Shown: piece after piece, positions 1 through 13,300 of the stretch | Position numbering within the stretch: the first letter of the stretch is position 1 | How the letters are laid out: the number at the start of each line of letters is the position of its first letter | Source: Chaunax sp. Z400 | Lineage: Eukaryota > Chordata > Actinopteri > Lophiiformes > Chaunacidae | DNA length: 64,000 nt | Direction: 5' to 3' | Assembly (NCBI GenBank): GCA_037577475.1 | Contig: CM075188.1 | Location: 5,677,501 to 5,741,500 of the forward strand | Position numbers and translations under genes: made by a program | Notes under the pieces: generated by a model | What the model saw: only the letters and a program-made list of their open reading frames with translations | Databases searched by the model: none | What the model was told of the DNA's origin: nothing

Positions 1-1042
1 CATCAGGCCTTGATTTCTATTGATCGTTCGCTCACCTGAGCATCTGGATTTCTATGGATTGCCTGCTCAGATCAACATTTGTATTTCTATTAATCGCCTG
101 CTCAGATCAGCATTTGAATTTTTGTTGATCACCTAATCACATCAGCATCTGAATTTCTATTGATCGCCTGCACAGATCAGCATTTGTTTTTCTATTGATC
201 GTTCACTCACATCAGCATCTGCATTTTTTTTGGATCGCCTGCTAACATCAACATTTTTATTTCTATAGATTGTCTGTTTGCATCGGAAACATCAGGCCTT
301 GATTTCTATTGATCATTCCCTCACATCAACATCTGGATTTCTATGGACCGCCTGCTCACATCACTATTTGGATTCCTATTGATCACCTGCTCACATCAGC
401 ATTTTTATTTCTATAGATTGACTGTTTGCATCAGAAACATCAGGCCAGGATTTCTATTGATCATTCGCCTACATCAGCATCTGGATTTCTATGGACTACC
501 TGCTCACATCAGCATTCGTATTTCTATTGATCGTTCGCTCACATCAGCATTTGTATTTCTATTGATCGTTCGCTCGCATCAGCATTTGTATTTCTACTGA
601 TCGTTCGCTCGCTTCAGCATTTGTATTTCTATTGATCGTTCGCTCGCATCAGCATTTGTATTTCTATTGATCGTTCGCTATCATCAGCATTTGTATTTCC
701 AATGATCGTTCGTTCGCATCATCCTTTGTATTTCTATTGATCGTTCACTCACATCAGCATCTATATTTTTAATGGATCGCCTGCTAACATCAGCATTTTT
801 ATTTCTATAGATTAACTGTTTGCATCAGAAACATCAGGCCATGATTTCTATTGATCATTCGCCTACATCAGCATCTGGATTTCTATGGACTACCTAATCA
901 CATCAGCATCTGAATTTCTATTGATCGCCTGCACAGATCAGCATTTGTTTTTCTATTGATCGTTCACTCACATCAGCATCTGCATTTTTTTTTGGATCGC
1001 CTGCTAACATCAGCATTTTTATTTCTATAGATTGTCTGTTTG

Positions 1043-1985
1043 CATCGGAAACATCAGGCCTTGATTTCTATTGATCATTCCCTCACATCAACATCTGGAT
1101 TTCTATGGACCGCCTGCTCACATCACTATTTGGATTCCTATTGATCACCTGCTCACATCAGCATTTTTATTTCTATAGATTGACTGTTTGCATCAGAAAC
1201 ATCAGGCCAGGATTTCTATTGATCATTCGCCTACATCAGCATCTGGATTTCTATGGACTACCTGCTCACATCTGTATTTAGATTCATATTGATCACCTGC
1301 TCACAACAGCATCTAGTTTTTTATTGATTGTTCACTCACATCAGCATCTGTATTTTTTGTGATCACCTGCTAACATCAGCATTTTTATTTCCATATATTG
1401 ACTGTTTGCATCAGAAACATCAGGCCTTGATTTCTATTGATCGTTCGCTCACCTGAGCATCTGGATTTCTATGGATTGCCTGCTCAGATCATCATTTGTA
1501 TTTCTATTAATCGCCTGCTCAGATCAGCATTTGAATTTTTGTTGATCACCTAATCACATCAGCATCTGAATTTCTATTGATCGCCTGCACAGATCAGCAT
1601 TTGTTTTTCTATTGATCGTTCACTCACATCAGCATCTGCATTTTTTATGATCACCTGCTAACATCAGCATTTTTATTTCCATAGATTGACTGTTTGCATC
1701 AGAAACATCAGGCCTTGATTTCTATTGATCGTTCGCTCACCTGAGCATCTGGATTTCTATGGATTGCCTGCTCAGATCAACATTTGTATTTCTATTAATC
1801 GCCTGCTCAGATCAGCATTTGAATTTTTGTTGATCACCTAATCACATCAGCATCTGAATTTCTATTGATCGCCTGCACAGATCAGCATTTGTTTTTCTAT
1901 TGATCGTTCACTCACATCAGCATCTGCATTTTTTTTGGATCGCCTGCTAACATCAGCATTTTTATTTCTATAGATTGTCTGTTTG
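1043..1985 (+). repeat. HOR unit A, 943 bp (26 monomers)
   Basis: This is a representative A unit, running from one 'catcggaaac' landmark to the next. Its length resolves as 21 monomers of 35 bp, one of 36 bp and four of 43 bp, which is exactly 943 bp. The 43-bp monomers start near 1043, 1192, 1409 and 1695. Units of identical length lie at 3507-4449, 6372-7314 and 44114-45056, which shows that the order of variants is inherited as a block. Confidence 0.88.
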
Positions 1986-2640
1986 CATCGGAAACATCAG
2001 GCCTTGATTTCTATTGATCATTCCCTCACATCAACATCTGGATTTCTATGGACCGCCTGCTCACATCACTATTTGGATTCCTATTGATCACCTGCTCACA
2101 TCAGCATTTTTATTTCTATAGATTGACTGTTTGCATCAGAAACATCAGGCCAGGATTTCTATTGATCATTCGCCTACATCAGCATCTGGATTTCTATGGA
2201 CTACCTGCTCACATCTGTATTTAGATTCATATTGATCACCTGCTCACAACAGCATCTTGTTTTCTATTGATTGTTCACTCACATCAGCATCTGTATTTTT
2301 TATGATCACCTGCTAACATCAGCATTTTTATTTCCATAGATTGACTGTTTGCATCAGAAACATCAGGCCTTGATTTCTATTGATCGTTCGCTCACCTGAG
2401 CATCTGGATTTCTATGGATTGCCTGCTCAGATCAACATTTGTATTTCTATTAATCGCCTGCTCAGATCAGCATTTGAATTTTTGTTGATCACCTAATCAC
2501 ATCAGCATCTGAATTTCTATTGATCGCCTGCACAGATCAGCATTTGTTTTTCTATTGATCGTTCACTCACATCAGCATCTGCATTTTTTTTGGATCGCCT
2601 GCTAACATCAGCATTTTTATTTCTATAGATTGTCTGTTTG
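1986..2640 (+). repeat. HOR unit B, 655 bp (18 monomers)
   Basis: This is a representative B unit with fourteen 35-bp, one 36-bp and three 43-bp monomers. The same length is found at 7315-7969, 8836-9490, 41072-41726 and 42593-43247. It differs from unit A mainly by lacking a block of eight monomers (288 bp) that includes one 43-bp monomer. Confidence 0.87.
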
Positions 2641-3506
2641 CATCGGAAACATCAGGCCTTGATTTCTATTGATCATTCCCTCACATCAACATCTGGATTT
2701 CTATGGACCGCCTGCTCACATCACTATTTGGATTCCTATTGATCACCTGCTCACATCAGCATTTTTATTTCTATAGATTGACTGTTTGCATCAGAAACAT
2801 CAGGCCAGGATTTCTATTGATCATTCGCCTACATCAGCATCTGGATTTCTATGGACTACCTGATCACATCAGCATTCGTATTTCTATTGATCGTTCGCTC
2901 GCATCAGCATTTGTATTTCTATTGATCGTTCGCTCGCATCAGCATTTGTATTTCTATTGATCGTTCGCTCGCATCAGCATTTGTATTTCTACTGATCGTT
3001 CGCTCGCTTCAGCATTTGTATTTCTATTGATCGTTCGCTCGCATCAGCATTTGTATTTCTATTGATCGTTCGCTCCCATCAGCTTTTTCATTTCTATTGA
3101 TAGTTCGCTCGCATCAGAATTCGTATTTCTATCGATCGTTCGCTATCATCAGCATTTGTATTTCCAATGATCGTTCGTTCGCATCATCCTTTGTATTTCT
3201 ATTGATCGTTCACTCACATCAGCATCTATATTTTTAATGGATCGCCTGCTAACATCAGCATTTTTATTTCTATAGATTGACTGTTTGCATCAGAAACATC
3301 AGGCCATGATTTCTATTGATCATTCGCCTACATCAGCATCTGGATTTCTATGGACTACCTAATCACATCAGCATCTGAATTTCTATTGATCGCCTGCACA
3401 GATCAGCATTTGTTTTTCTATTGATCGTTCACTCACATCAGCATCTGCATTTTTTTTGGATCGCCTGCTAACATCAGCATTTTTATTTCTATAGATTGTC
3501 TGTTTG
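2641..3506 (+). repeat. HOR unit C, 866 bp (24 monomers)
   Basis: This is a representative C unit with nineteen 35-bp, two 36-bp and three 43-bp monomers. It holds the homogeneous run of 'tattgatcgttcgctcg' monomers, followed by the distinctive 'ctcccatcagctttttcatt' monomer and the 'aggccatgattt' 43-mer. Units of 866 bp recur at 7970-8835, 41727-42592 and 43248-44113, always next to A or B units. Confidence 0.87.
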
Positions 3507-6500
3507 CATCGGAAACATCAGGCCTTGATTTCTATTGATCATTCCCTCACATCAACATCTGGATTTCTATGGACCGCCTGCTCACATCACTATTTGGATT
3601 CCTATTGATCACCTGCTCACATCAGCATTTTTATTTCCATAGATTGACTGTTTGCATCAGAAACATCAGGCCAGGATTTCTATTGATCATTCGCCTACAT
3701 CAGCAACTGGATTTCTATGGACTACCTGCTCACATCTGTATTTAGATTCATATTGATCACCTGCTCACAACAGCATCTAGTTTTCTATTGATTGTTCACT
3801 CACATCAGCATCTGTATTTTTTATGATCACCTGCTAACATCAGCATTTTTATTTCCATATATTGACTGTTTGCATCAGAAACATCAGGCCTTGATTTCTA
3901 TTGATCGTTCGCTCACCTGAGCATCTGGATTTCTATGGATTGCCTGCTCAGATCATCATTTGTATTTCTATTAATCGCCTGCTCAGATCAGCATTTGAAT
4001 TTTTGTTGATCACCTAATCACATCAGCATCTGAATTTCTATTGATCGCCTGCACAGATCAGCATTTGTTTTTCTATTGATCGTTCACTCACATCAGCATC
4101 TGCATTTTTTATGATCACCTGCTAACATCAGCATTTTTATTTCCATAGATTGACTGTTTGCATCAGAAACATCAGGCCTTGATTTCTATTGATCGTTCGC
4201 TCACCTGAGCATCTGGATTTCTATGGATTGCCTGCTCAGATCAACATTTGTATTTCTATTAATCGCCTGCTCAGATCAGCATTTGAATTTTTGTTGATCA
4301 CCTAATCACATCAGCATCTGAATTTCTATTGATCGCCTGCACAGATCAGCATTTGTTTTTCTATTGATCGTTCACTCACATCAGCATCTGCATTTTTTTT
4401 GGATCGCCTGCTAACATCAGCATTTTTATTTCTATAGATTGTCTGTTTGCATCGGAAACATCAGGCCTTGATTTCTATTGATCATTCCCTCACATCAACA
4501 TCTGGATTTCTATGGACCGCCTGCTCACATCACTATTTGGATTCCTATTGATCACCTGCTCACATCAGCATTTTTATTTCTATAGATTGACTGTTTGCAT
4601 CAGAAACATCAGGCCAGGATTTCTATTGATCATTCGCCTACATCAGCATCTGGATTTCTATGGACTACCTGATCACATCAGCATTCGTATTTCTATTGAT
4701 CGTTCGCTCGCATCAGCATTTGTATTTCTATTGATCGTTCGCTCGCATCAGCATTTGTATTTCTATTGATCGTTCGCTCGCATCAGCATTTGTATTTCTA
4801 CTGATCGTTCGCTCGCTTCAGTATTTGTATTTCTATTGATCGTTCGCTCCCATCAGCTTTTTCATTTCTATTGATAGTTCGCTCGCATCAGAATTCGTAT
4901 TTCTATCGATCGTTCGCTATCATCAGCATTTGTATTTCCAATGATCGTTCGTTCGCATCATCCTTTGTATTTCTATTGATCGTTCACTCACATCAGCATC
5001 TGTATTTTTAATGGATCGCCTGCTAACATCAGCATTTTTATTTCTATAGATTGACTGTTTGCATCAGAAACATCAGGCCATGATTTCTATTGATCATTCG
5101 CCTACATCAGCATCTGGATTTCTATGGACTACCTAATCACATCAGCATCTGAATTTCTATTGATCGCCTGCACAGATCAGCATTTGTTTTTCTATTGATC
5201 GTTCACTCACATCAGCATCTGCATTTTTTTTGGATCGCCTGCTAACATCAGCATTTTTATTTCTATAGATTGTCTGTTTGCATCGGAAACATCAGGCCTT
5301 GATTTCTATTGATCATTCCCTCACATCAACATCTGGATTTCTATGGACCGCCTGCTCACATCACTATTTGGATTCCTATTGATCACCTGCTCACATCAGC
5401 ATTTTTATTTCCATAGATTGACTGTTTGCATCAGAAACATCAGGCCAGGATTTCTATTGATCATTCGCCTACATCAGCATCTGGATTTCTATGGACTACC
5501 TGCTCACATCTGTATTTAGATTCATATTGATCACCTGCTCACAACAGCATCTAGTTTTCTATTGATTGTTCACTCACATCAGCATCTGTATTTTTTATGA
5601 TCACCTGCTAACATCAGCATTTTTATTTCTATAGATTGTCTGTTTGCATCGGAAACATCAGGCCTTGATTTCTATTGATCATTCCCTCACATCAACATCT
5701 GGATTTCTATGGACCGCCTGCTCACATCACTATTTGGATTCCTATTGATCACCTACTCACATTAGCATTTTTATTTCTATATATTGACTGTTTGCATCAG
5801 AAACATCAGGCCTTGATTTCTATTGATCGTTCGCTCACCTGAGCATCTGGATTTCTATGGATTGCCTGCTCAGATCATCATTTGTATTTCTATTAATCGC
5901 CTGCTCAGATCAGCATTTGAATTTTTGTTGATCACCTAATCACATCAGCATCTGAATTTCTATTGATCGCCTGCACAGATCAGCATTTGTTTTTCTATTG
6001 ATCGTTCACTCACATCAGCATCTGCATTTTTTATGATCACCTGCTAACATCAGCATTTTTATTTCCATAGATTGACTGTTTGCATCAGAAACATCAGGCC
6101 TTGATTTCTATTGATCGTTCGCTCACCTGAGCATCTGGATTTCTATGGATTGCCTGCTCAGATCAACATTTGTATTTCTATTAATCGCCTGCTCAGATCA
6201 GCATTTGAATTTTTGTTGATCACCTAATCACATCAGCATCTGAATTTCTATTGATCGCCTGCACAGATCAGCATTTGTTTTTCTATTGATCGTTCACTCA
6301 CATCAGCATCTGCATTTTTTTTGGATCGCCTGCTAACATCAGCATTTTTATTTCTATAGATTGTCTGTTTGCATCGGAAACATCAGGCCTTGATTTCTAT
6401 TGATCATTCCCTCACATCAACATCTGGATTTCTATGGACCGCCTGCTCACATCACTATTTGGATTCCTATTGATCACCTGCTCACATCAGCATTTTTATT

Positions 6501-9500
6501 TCTATAGATTGACTGTTTGCATCAGAAACATCAGGCCAGGATTTCTATTGATCATTCGCCTACATCAGCATCTGGATTTCTATGGACTACCTGCTCACAT
6601 CTGTATTTAGATTCATATTGATCACCTGCTCACAACAGCATCTAGTTTTCTATTGATTGTTCACTCACATCAGCATCTGTATTTTTTATGATCACCTGCT
6701 AACATCAGCATTTTTATTTCCATATATTGACTGTTTGCATCAGAAACATCAGGCCTTGATTTCTATTGATCGTTCGCTCACCTGAGCATCTGGATTTCTA
6801 TGGATTGCCTGCTCAGATCATCATTTGTATTTCTATTAATCGCCTGCTCAGATCAGCATTTGAATTTTTGTTGATCACCCAATCACATCAGCATCTGAAT
6901 TTCTATTGATCGCCTGCACAGATCAGCATTTGTTTTTCTATTGATCGTTCACTCACATCAGCATCTGCATTTTTTATGATCATCTGCTAACATCAGCATT
7001 TTTATTTCCATAGATTGACTGTTTGCATCAGAAACATCAGGCCTTGATTTCTATTGATCGTTTGCTCACCTGAGCATCTGGATTTCTATGGATTGCCTGC
7101 TCAGATCAACATTTGTATTTCTATTAATTGCCTGCTCAGATCAGCATTTGAATTTTTGTTGATCACCTAATCACATCAGCATCTGAATTTCTATTGATCG
7201 CCTGCACAGATCAGCATTTGTTTTTCTATTGATCGTTCACTCACAACAGCATCTGCATTTTTTTTGGATCGCCTGCTAACATCAGCATTTTTATTTCTAC
7301 AGATTGTCTGTTTGCATCGGAAACATCAGGCCTTGATTTCTATTGATCATTCCCTCACATCAACATCTGGATTTCTATGGACCGCCTGCTCACATCACTA
7401 TTTGGATTCCTATTGATCACCTGCTCACATCAGCATTTTTATTTCTATAGATTGACTGTTTGCATCAGAAACATCAGGCCAGGATTTCTATTGATCATTC
7501 GCCTACATCAGCATCTGGATTTCTATGGACTACCTGCTCACATCTGTATTTAGATTCATATTGATCACCTGCTCACAACAGCATCTTGTTTTCTATTGAT
7601 TGTTCACTCACATCAGCATCTGTATTTTTTATGATCACCTGCTAACATCAGCATTTTTATTTCCATAGATTGACTGTTTGCATCAGAAACATCAGGCCTT
7701 GATTTCTATTGATCGTTCGCTCACCTGAGCATCTGGATTTCTATGGATTGCCTGCTCAGATCAACATTTGTATTTCTATTAATCGCCTGCTCAGATCAGC
7801 ATTTGAATTTTTGTTGATCACCTAATCACATCAGCATCTGAATTTCTATTGATCGCCTGCACAGATCAGCATTTTTTTTTCTATTGATCGTTCACTCACA
7901 TCAGCATCTGCATTTTTTTTGGATCGCCTGCTAACATCAGCATTTTTATTTCTATAGATTGTCTGTTTGCATCGGAAACATCAGGCCTTGATTTCTATTG
8001 ATCATTCCCTCACATCAACATCTGGATTTCTATGGACCGCCTGCTCACATCACTATTTGGATTCCTATTGATCACCTGCTCACATCAGCATTTTTATTTC
8101 TATAGATTGACTGTTTGCATCAGAAACATCAGGCCAGGATTTCTATTGATCATTCGCCTACATCAGCATCTGGATTTCTATGGACTACCTGATCACATCA
8201 GCATTCGTATTTCTATTGATCGTTCGCTCGCATCAGCATTTGTATTTCTATCGATCGTTCGCTCGCATCAGCATTTGTATTTCTATTGATCGTTCGCTCG
8301 CATCAGCATTTGTATTTCTACTGATCGTTCGCTCGCTTCAGCATTTGTATTTCTATTGATCGTTCGCTCGCATCAGCATTTGTATTTCTATTGATCGTTC
8401 GCTCCCATCAGCTTTTTCATTTCTATTGATAGTTCGCTCGCATCAGAATTCGTATTTCTATCGATCGTTCGCTATCATCAGCATTTGTATTTCCAATGAT
8501 CGTTCGTTTGCATCATCCTTTGTATTTCTTTTGATCGTTCACTCACATCAGCATCTGTATTTTTAATGGATCGCCTGCTAACATCAGCATTTTTATTTCT
8601 ATAGATTGACTGTTTGCATCAGAAACATCAGGCCATGATTTCTATTGATCATTCGCCTACATCAGCATCTGGATTTCTATGGACTACCTAATCACATCAG
8701 CATCTGAATTTCTATTGATCGCCTGCACAGATCAGCATTTGTTTTTCTATTGATCGTTCACTCACATCAGCATCTGCATTTTTTTTGGATCGCCTGCTAA
8801 CATCAGCATTTTTATTTCTATAGATTGTCTGTTTGCATCGGAAACATCAGGCCTTGATTTCTATTGATCATTCCCTCACATCAACATCTGGATTTCTATG
8901 GACCGCCTGCTCACATCACTATTTGGATTCCTATTGATCACCTGCTCACATCAGCATTTTTATTTCTATAGATTGACTGTTTGCATCAGAAACATCAGGC
9001 CAGGATTTCTATTGATCATTCGCCTACATCAGCATCTGGATTTCTATGGACTACCTGCTCACATCTGTATTTAGATTCATATTGATCACCTGCTCACAAC
9101 AGCATCTAGTTTTCTATTGATTGTTCACTCACATCAGCATCTGTATTTTTTATGATCACCTGCTAACATCAGCATTTTTATTTCCATATATTGACTGTTT
9201 GCATCAGAAACATCAGGCCTTGATTTCTATTGATCGTTCGCTCACCTGAGCATCTGCATTTCTATGGATTGCCTGCTCAGATCAACATTTGTATTTCTAT
9301 TAATCGCCTGCTCAGATCAGCATTTGAATTTTTGTTGATCACCTAATCACATCAGCATCTGAATTTCTATTGATCGCCTGCACAGATCAGCATTTGTTTT
9401 TCTATTGATCGTTCACTCACATCAGCATCTGCATTTTTTTTGGATCGCCTGCTAACATCAGCATTTTTATTTCTATAGATTGTCTGTTTGCATCGGAAAC

Positions 9501-9856
9501 ATCAGGCCTTGATTTCTATTGATCATTCCCTCACATCAACATCTGGATTTCTATGGACCGCCTGCTCACATCACTATTTGGATTCCTATTGATCACCTGC
9601 TCACATTAGCATTTTTATTTCTATAGATTGACTGTTTGCATCAGAAACATCAGGCCAGGATTTCTATTGATCATTCGCCTACATCAGCATCTGGATTTCT
9701 ATGGACTACCTGCTCACATCAGCATTAGTATTTCTATTGATCGTTCGCTCGCATCAGCATTTGTATTTCTATTGATCGTTCGCTCGCATCAGCATTTGTA
9801 TTTCTATTGATTGTTCGCTCGCATCAGCATTTGTATTTCTACTGATCTTTCGCTCG

Positions 9857-10388
9857 CATCAGCAATTTTATCTCTATTGATTTTTCGCTCACATCAGCAT
9901 CTGTATTTTTTTTGGATCGCCTTCTAACATCAGCATTTTTATTTCTATAAATTGTCTGTTTGCATCAGAAACATCAGGTCTTGATTTCTCTTGATCATTC
10001 CCTCACATCAGCATCTGGATTTCTATGGACCGCCAGCTTACATCAGCAATTTTATTTCTATTGATCGTTCGCTCACATCAGCATTTGTATTTTTTTGGAT
10101 CACCTGCTCGCATCAGCATTTGGATTTCTATTGATCGTTGGCTCACATCAGGCCTCGATTTCTATTGATCGCGTTCTCAGATCAGCATCTGGATTTCTAT
10201 GGATCACCTGCTCGCATCAGCATTTGTATTTCTATTGATTGTTCCCCTGCATCAGCATTTTTATTTCTATTGATCATTCGCTCACATCAGCATTTGTATT
10301 TCCATTGATCGTTCGCTCGCATCATCATTTGTATTTCAATTGATCGTTCACTCACATCAGCATCCGTATTTTTTATGGATCACCTGCT
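9857..10388 (+). repeat. Type II satellite block, short
   Basis: The array switches here to a second monomer set, recognised by 'agcaattttatt', 'ggatcgccttctaa', 'catcaggcctcgattt' and 'ttcccctgcatcag'. The same set dominates the regions just after modules 1, 2 and 3. This short copy lies inside the HOR array with no module beside it. It may be a converted patch or the scar of a lost module-bearing unit. Confidence 0.8.
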
Positions 10389-13300
10389 AACATCAGCATT
10401 TTCATTTCTGTAGATTGACTGTTGCATCAGAAACATCAGGCCTTGATTTCTATTGATCGTTCGCTCACCTGGGCATCTGGATTTTTATGGATTGCCTGCT
10501 CAGATCAACATTTGTATTTCTATTAATCGCCTGCTAAGATCAGCATTTGAATTTTTGTTGATCACCTAATCACATCAGCATCTGAATTTCTATTGATCGC
10601 CTGCACAGATCAGCATTTGTTTTTCTATTGATCGTTCACTCACATCAGCATCTGCATTTTTTATGATCACCTGCTAACATCAGCATTTTTATTTCCATAG
10701 ATTGACTGTTTGCATCAGAAACATCAGGCCTTGATTTCTATTGATCGTTCGCTCACCTGAGCATCTGGATTTCTATGGATTGCCTGCTCAGATCAACATT
10801 TGTATTTCCATTAATTGCCTGCTCAGATCAGCATTTGAATTTTTGTTGATCACCTAATCACATCAGCATCTGAATTTCTATTGATCGCCTGCACAGATCA
10901 GCATTTGTTTTTCTATTGATCGTTCACTCACATCAGCATCTGCATTTTTTTTGGATCACCTGCTAACATCAGCATTTTTATTTCTATAGATTGTCTGTTT
11001 GCATCGGAAACATCAGGCCTTGATTTCTATTGATCATTCCCTCACATCAACATCTGGATTTCTATGAACCGCCTGCTCACCTCACTATTTGGATTCCTAT
11101 TGATCACCTGCTCACATCAGCATTTTTATTTGTATAGATTGACTGTTTGCATCAGAAATATCAGGCCAGGATTTCTATTGATCATTCGCCTACATCAGCA
11201 TCTGGATTTCTATGGACTACCTGCTCACATCAGCATTTGTATTTCTATTGATCGTTCGCTCGCATCAGCATTTGTATTTCTATTGATCGTTCGCTCGCAT
11301 CAGCATTTGTATTTCTATTGATCGTTCGCTCGCTTCAGCATTTGTATTTCTATTGATCGTTCGCTCGCATCAGCATTTGTATTTCTATTGATCGTTCGCT
11401 CCCATCAGCTTTTTCATTTCTATTGATAGTTCGCTCGCATCAGAATTCGTATTTCTATCGATCGTTCGCTATCATCAGCATTTGTATTTCCAATGATCGT
11501 TCGTTCGCATCATCCTTTGTTTTTCTATTGATCGTTCACTCACATCAGCATCTGTATTTTTAATGGATCGCCTGCTAACATCAGCATTTTTATTTCTATA
11601 GATTGACTGTTTGCATCAGAAACATCAGGCCATGATTTCTATTGATCACTCGCCTACATCAGCATCTGGATTTCTATGGACTACCTGCTCACATCTGTAT
11701 TTAGATTCATATTGATCACCTGCTCACAACAGCATCTAGTTTTCTATTGATTGTTCATTCACATCAGCATCTGTATTTTTTATGATCACCTGCTAACATC
11801 AGCATTTTTATTTCCATATATTGACTGTTTGCATCAGAAACATCAGGCCTTGATTTCTATTGATCGTTCGCTCACCTGAGCATCTGGATTTCTATGGATT
11901 GCCTGCTCAGATCATCATTTGTATTTCTATTAATCGCCTGCTCAGATCAGCATTTGAATTTTTGTTGATCACCTAATCACATCAGCATCTGAATTTCTAT
12001 TGATCGCCTGCACAGATCAGCATTTGTTTTTCTATTGATCGTTCACTCACATCAGCATCTGCATTTTTTATGATCACCTGCTAACATCAGCATTTTTATT
12101 TCCATAGATTGACTGTTTGCATCAGAAACATCAGGCCTTGATTTCTATTGATCGTTCGCTCACCTGAGCATCTGGATTTCTATGGATTGCCTGCTCAGAT
12201 CAACATTTGTATTTCCATTAATCGCCTGCTCAGATCAGCATTTGAATTTTTGTTGATCACCTAATCACATCAGCATCTGAATTTCTATTGATCGCCTGCA
12301 CAGATCAGCATTTGTTTTTCTATTGATCGTTCACTCACATCAGCATCTGCATTTTTTTTGGATCACCTGCTAACATCAGCATTTTTATTTCTATAGATTG
12401 TCTGTTTGCATCGGAAACATCAGGCCTTGATTTCTATTGATCATTCCCTCACATCAACATCTGGATTTCTATGAACCGCCTGCTCACATCACTATTTGGA
12501 TTCCTATTGATCACCTGCTCACATCAGCATTTTTATTTCTATAGATTGACTGTTTGCATCAGAAATATCAGGCCAGGATTTCTATTGATCATTCGCCTAC
12601 ATCAGCATCTGGATTTCTATGGACTACCTGCTCACATCAGCATTTGTATTTCTATTGATCGTTCGCTCGCATCAGCATTTGTATTTCTATTGATCGTTCG
12701 CTCGCATCAGCATTTGTATTTCTATTGATCGTTCGCTCGCTTCAGCATTTGTATTTCTATTGATCGTTCGCTCGCATCAGCATTTGTATTTCTATTGATC
12801 GTTCGCTCCCATCAGCTTTTTCATTTCTATTGATAGTTCGCTCGCATCAGAATTCGTATTTCTATCGATCGTTCGCTATCATCAGCATTTGTATTTCCAA
12901 TGATCGTTCGTTCGCATCATCCTTTGTTTTTCTATTGATCGTTCACTCACATCAGCATCTGTATTTTTAATGGATCGCCTGCTAACATCAGCATTTTTAT
13001 TTCTATAGATTGACTGTTTGCATCAGAAACATCAGGCCAGGATTTCTATTGATCATTCGCCTACATCAGCATCTGGATTTCTATGGACTACCTGCTCACA
13101 TCTGTATTTAGATTCATATTGATCACCTGCTCACAACAGCATCTAGTTTTCTATTGATTGTTCATTCACATCAGCATCTGTATTTTTTATGATCACCTGC
13201 TAACATCAGCATTTTTATTTCCATATATTGACTGTTTGCATCAGAAACATCAGGCCTTGATTTCTATTGATCGTTCGCTCACCTAAGCATCTGGATTTCT

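Larger units (their letters stand above)
1..9856 (+). repeat. 35-bp satellite, higher-order array segment 1
   Basis: This is a continuous head-to-tail array of a 35-bp monomer, catcagcatttgtatttc followed by tattgatcgttcgctc(a/g). Starts of 'catcag' are exactly 35 bp apart in the purest runs (for example 542 and 577). Three length classes occur: 35 bp, 36 bp (one extra base before 'ggatcgcctgctaa') and 43 bp (an extra 'catcggaaa' or 'catcagaaa' block). Variants recur in fixed order, so the array is organised as higher-order repeats and is not a simple minisatellite. Spacing of the landmark 'catcggaaac' (281, 1043, 1986, 2641, 3507, 4450, 5281, 5647, 6372, 7315, 7970, 8836, 9491) gives intervals of 762, 943, 655, 866, 943, 831, 366, 725, 943, 655, 866 and 655 bp. 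Open frames inside it are by-products of the repeat. I do not recognise the family by name. Confidence 0.97.

Noticed and set aside
343..600. 85-codon hydrophobic open frames repeated ~20 times through the satellite
   Set aside because: They are translations of consecutive 35-bp monomers, cycling through all three phases, with ends set by TGA in 'tattgatc'. No signal, domain or codon bias supports a protein; the same DNA pattern continues outside the frames.
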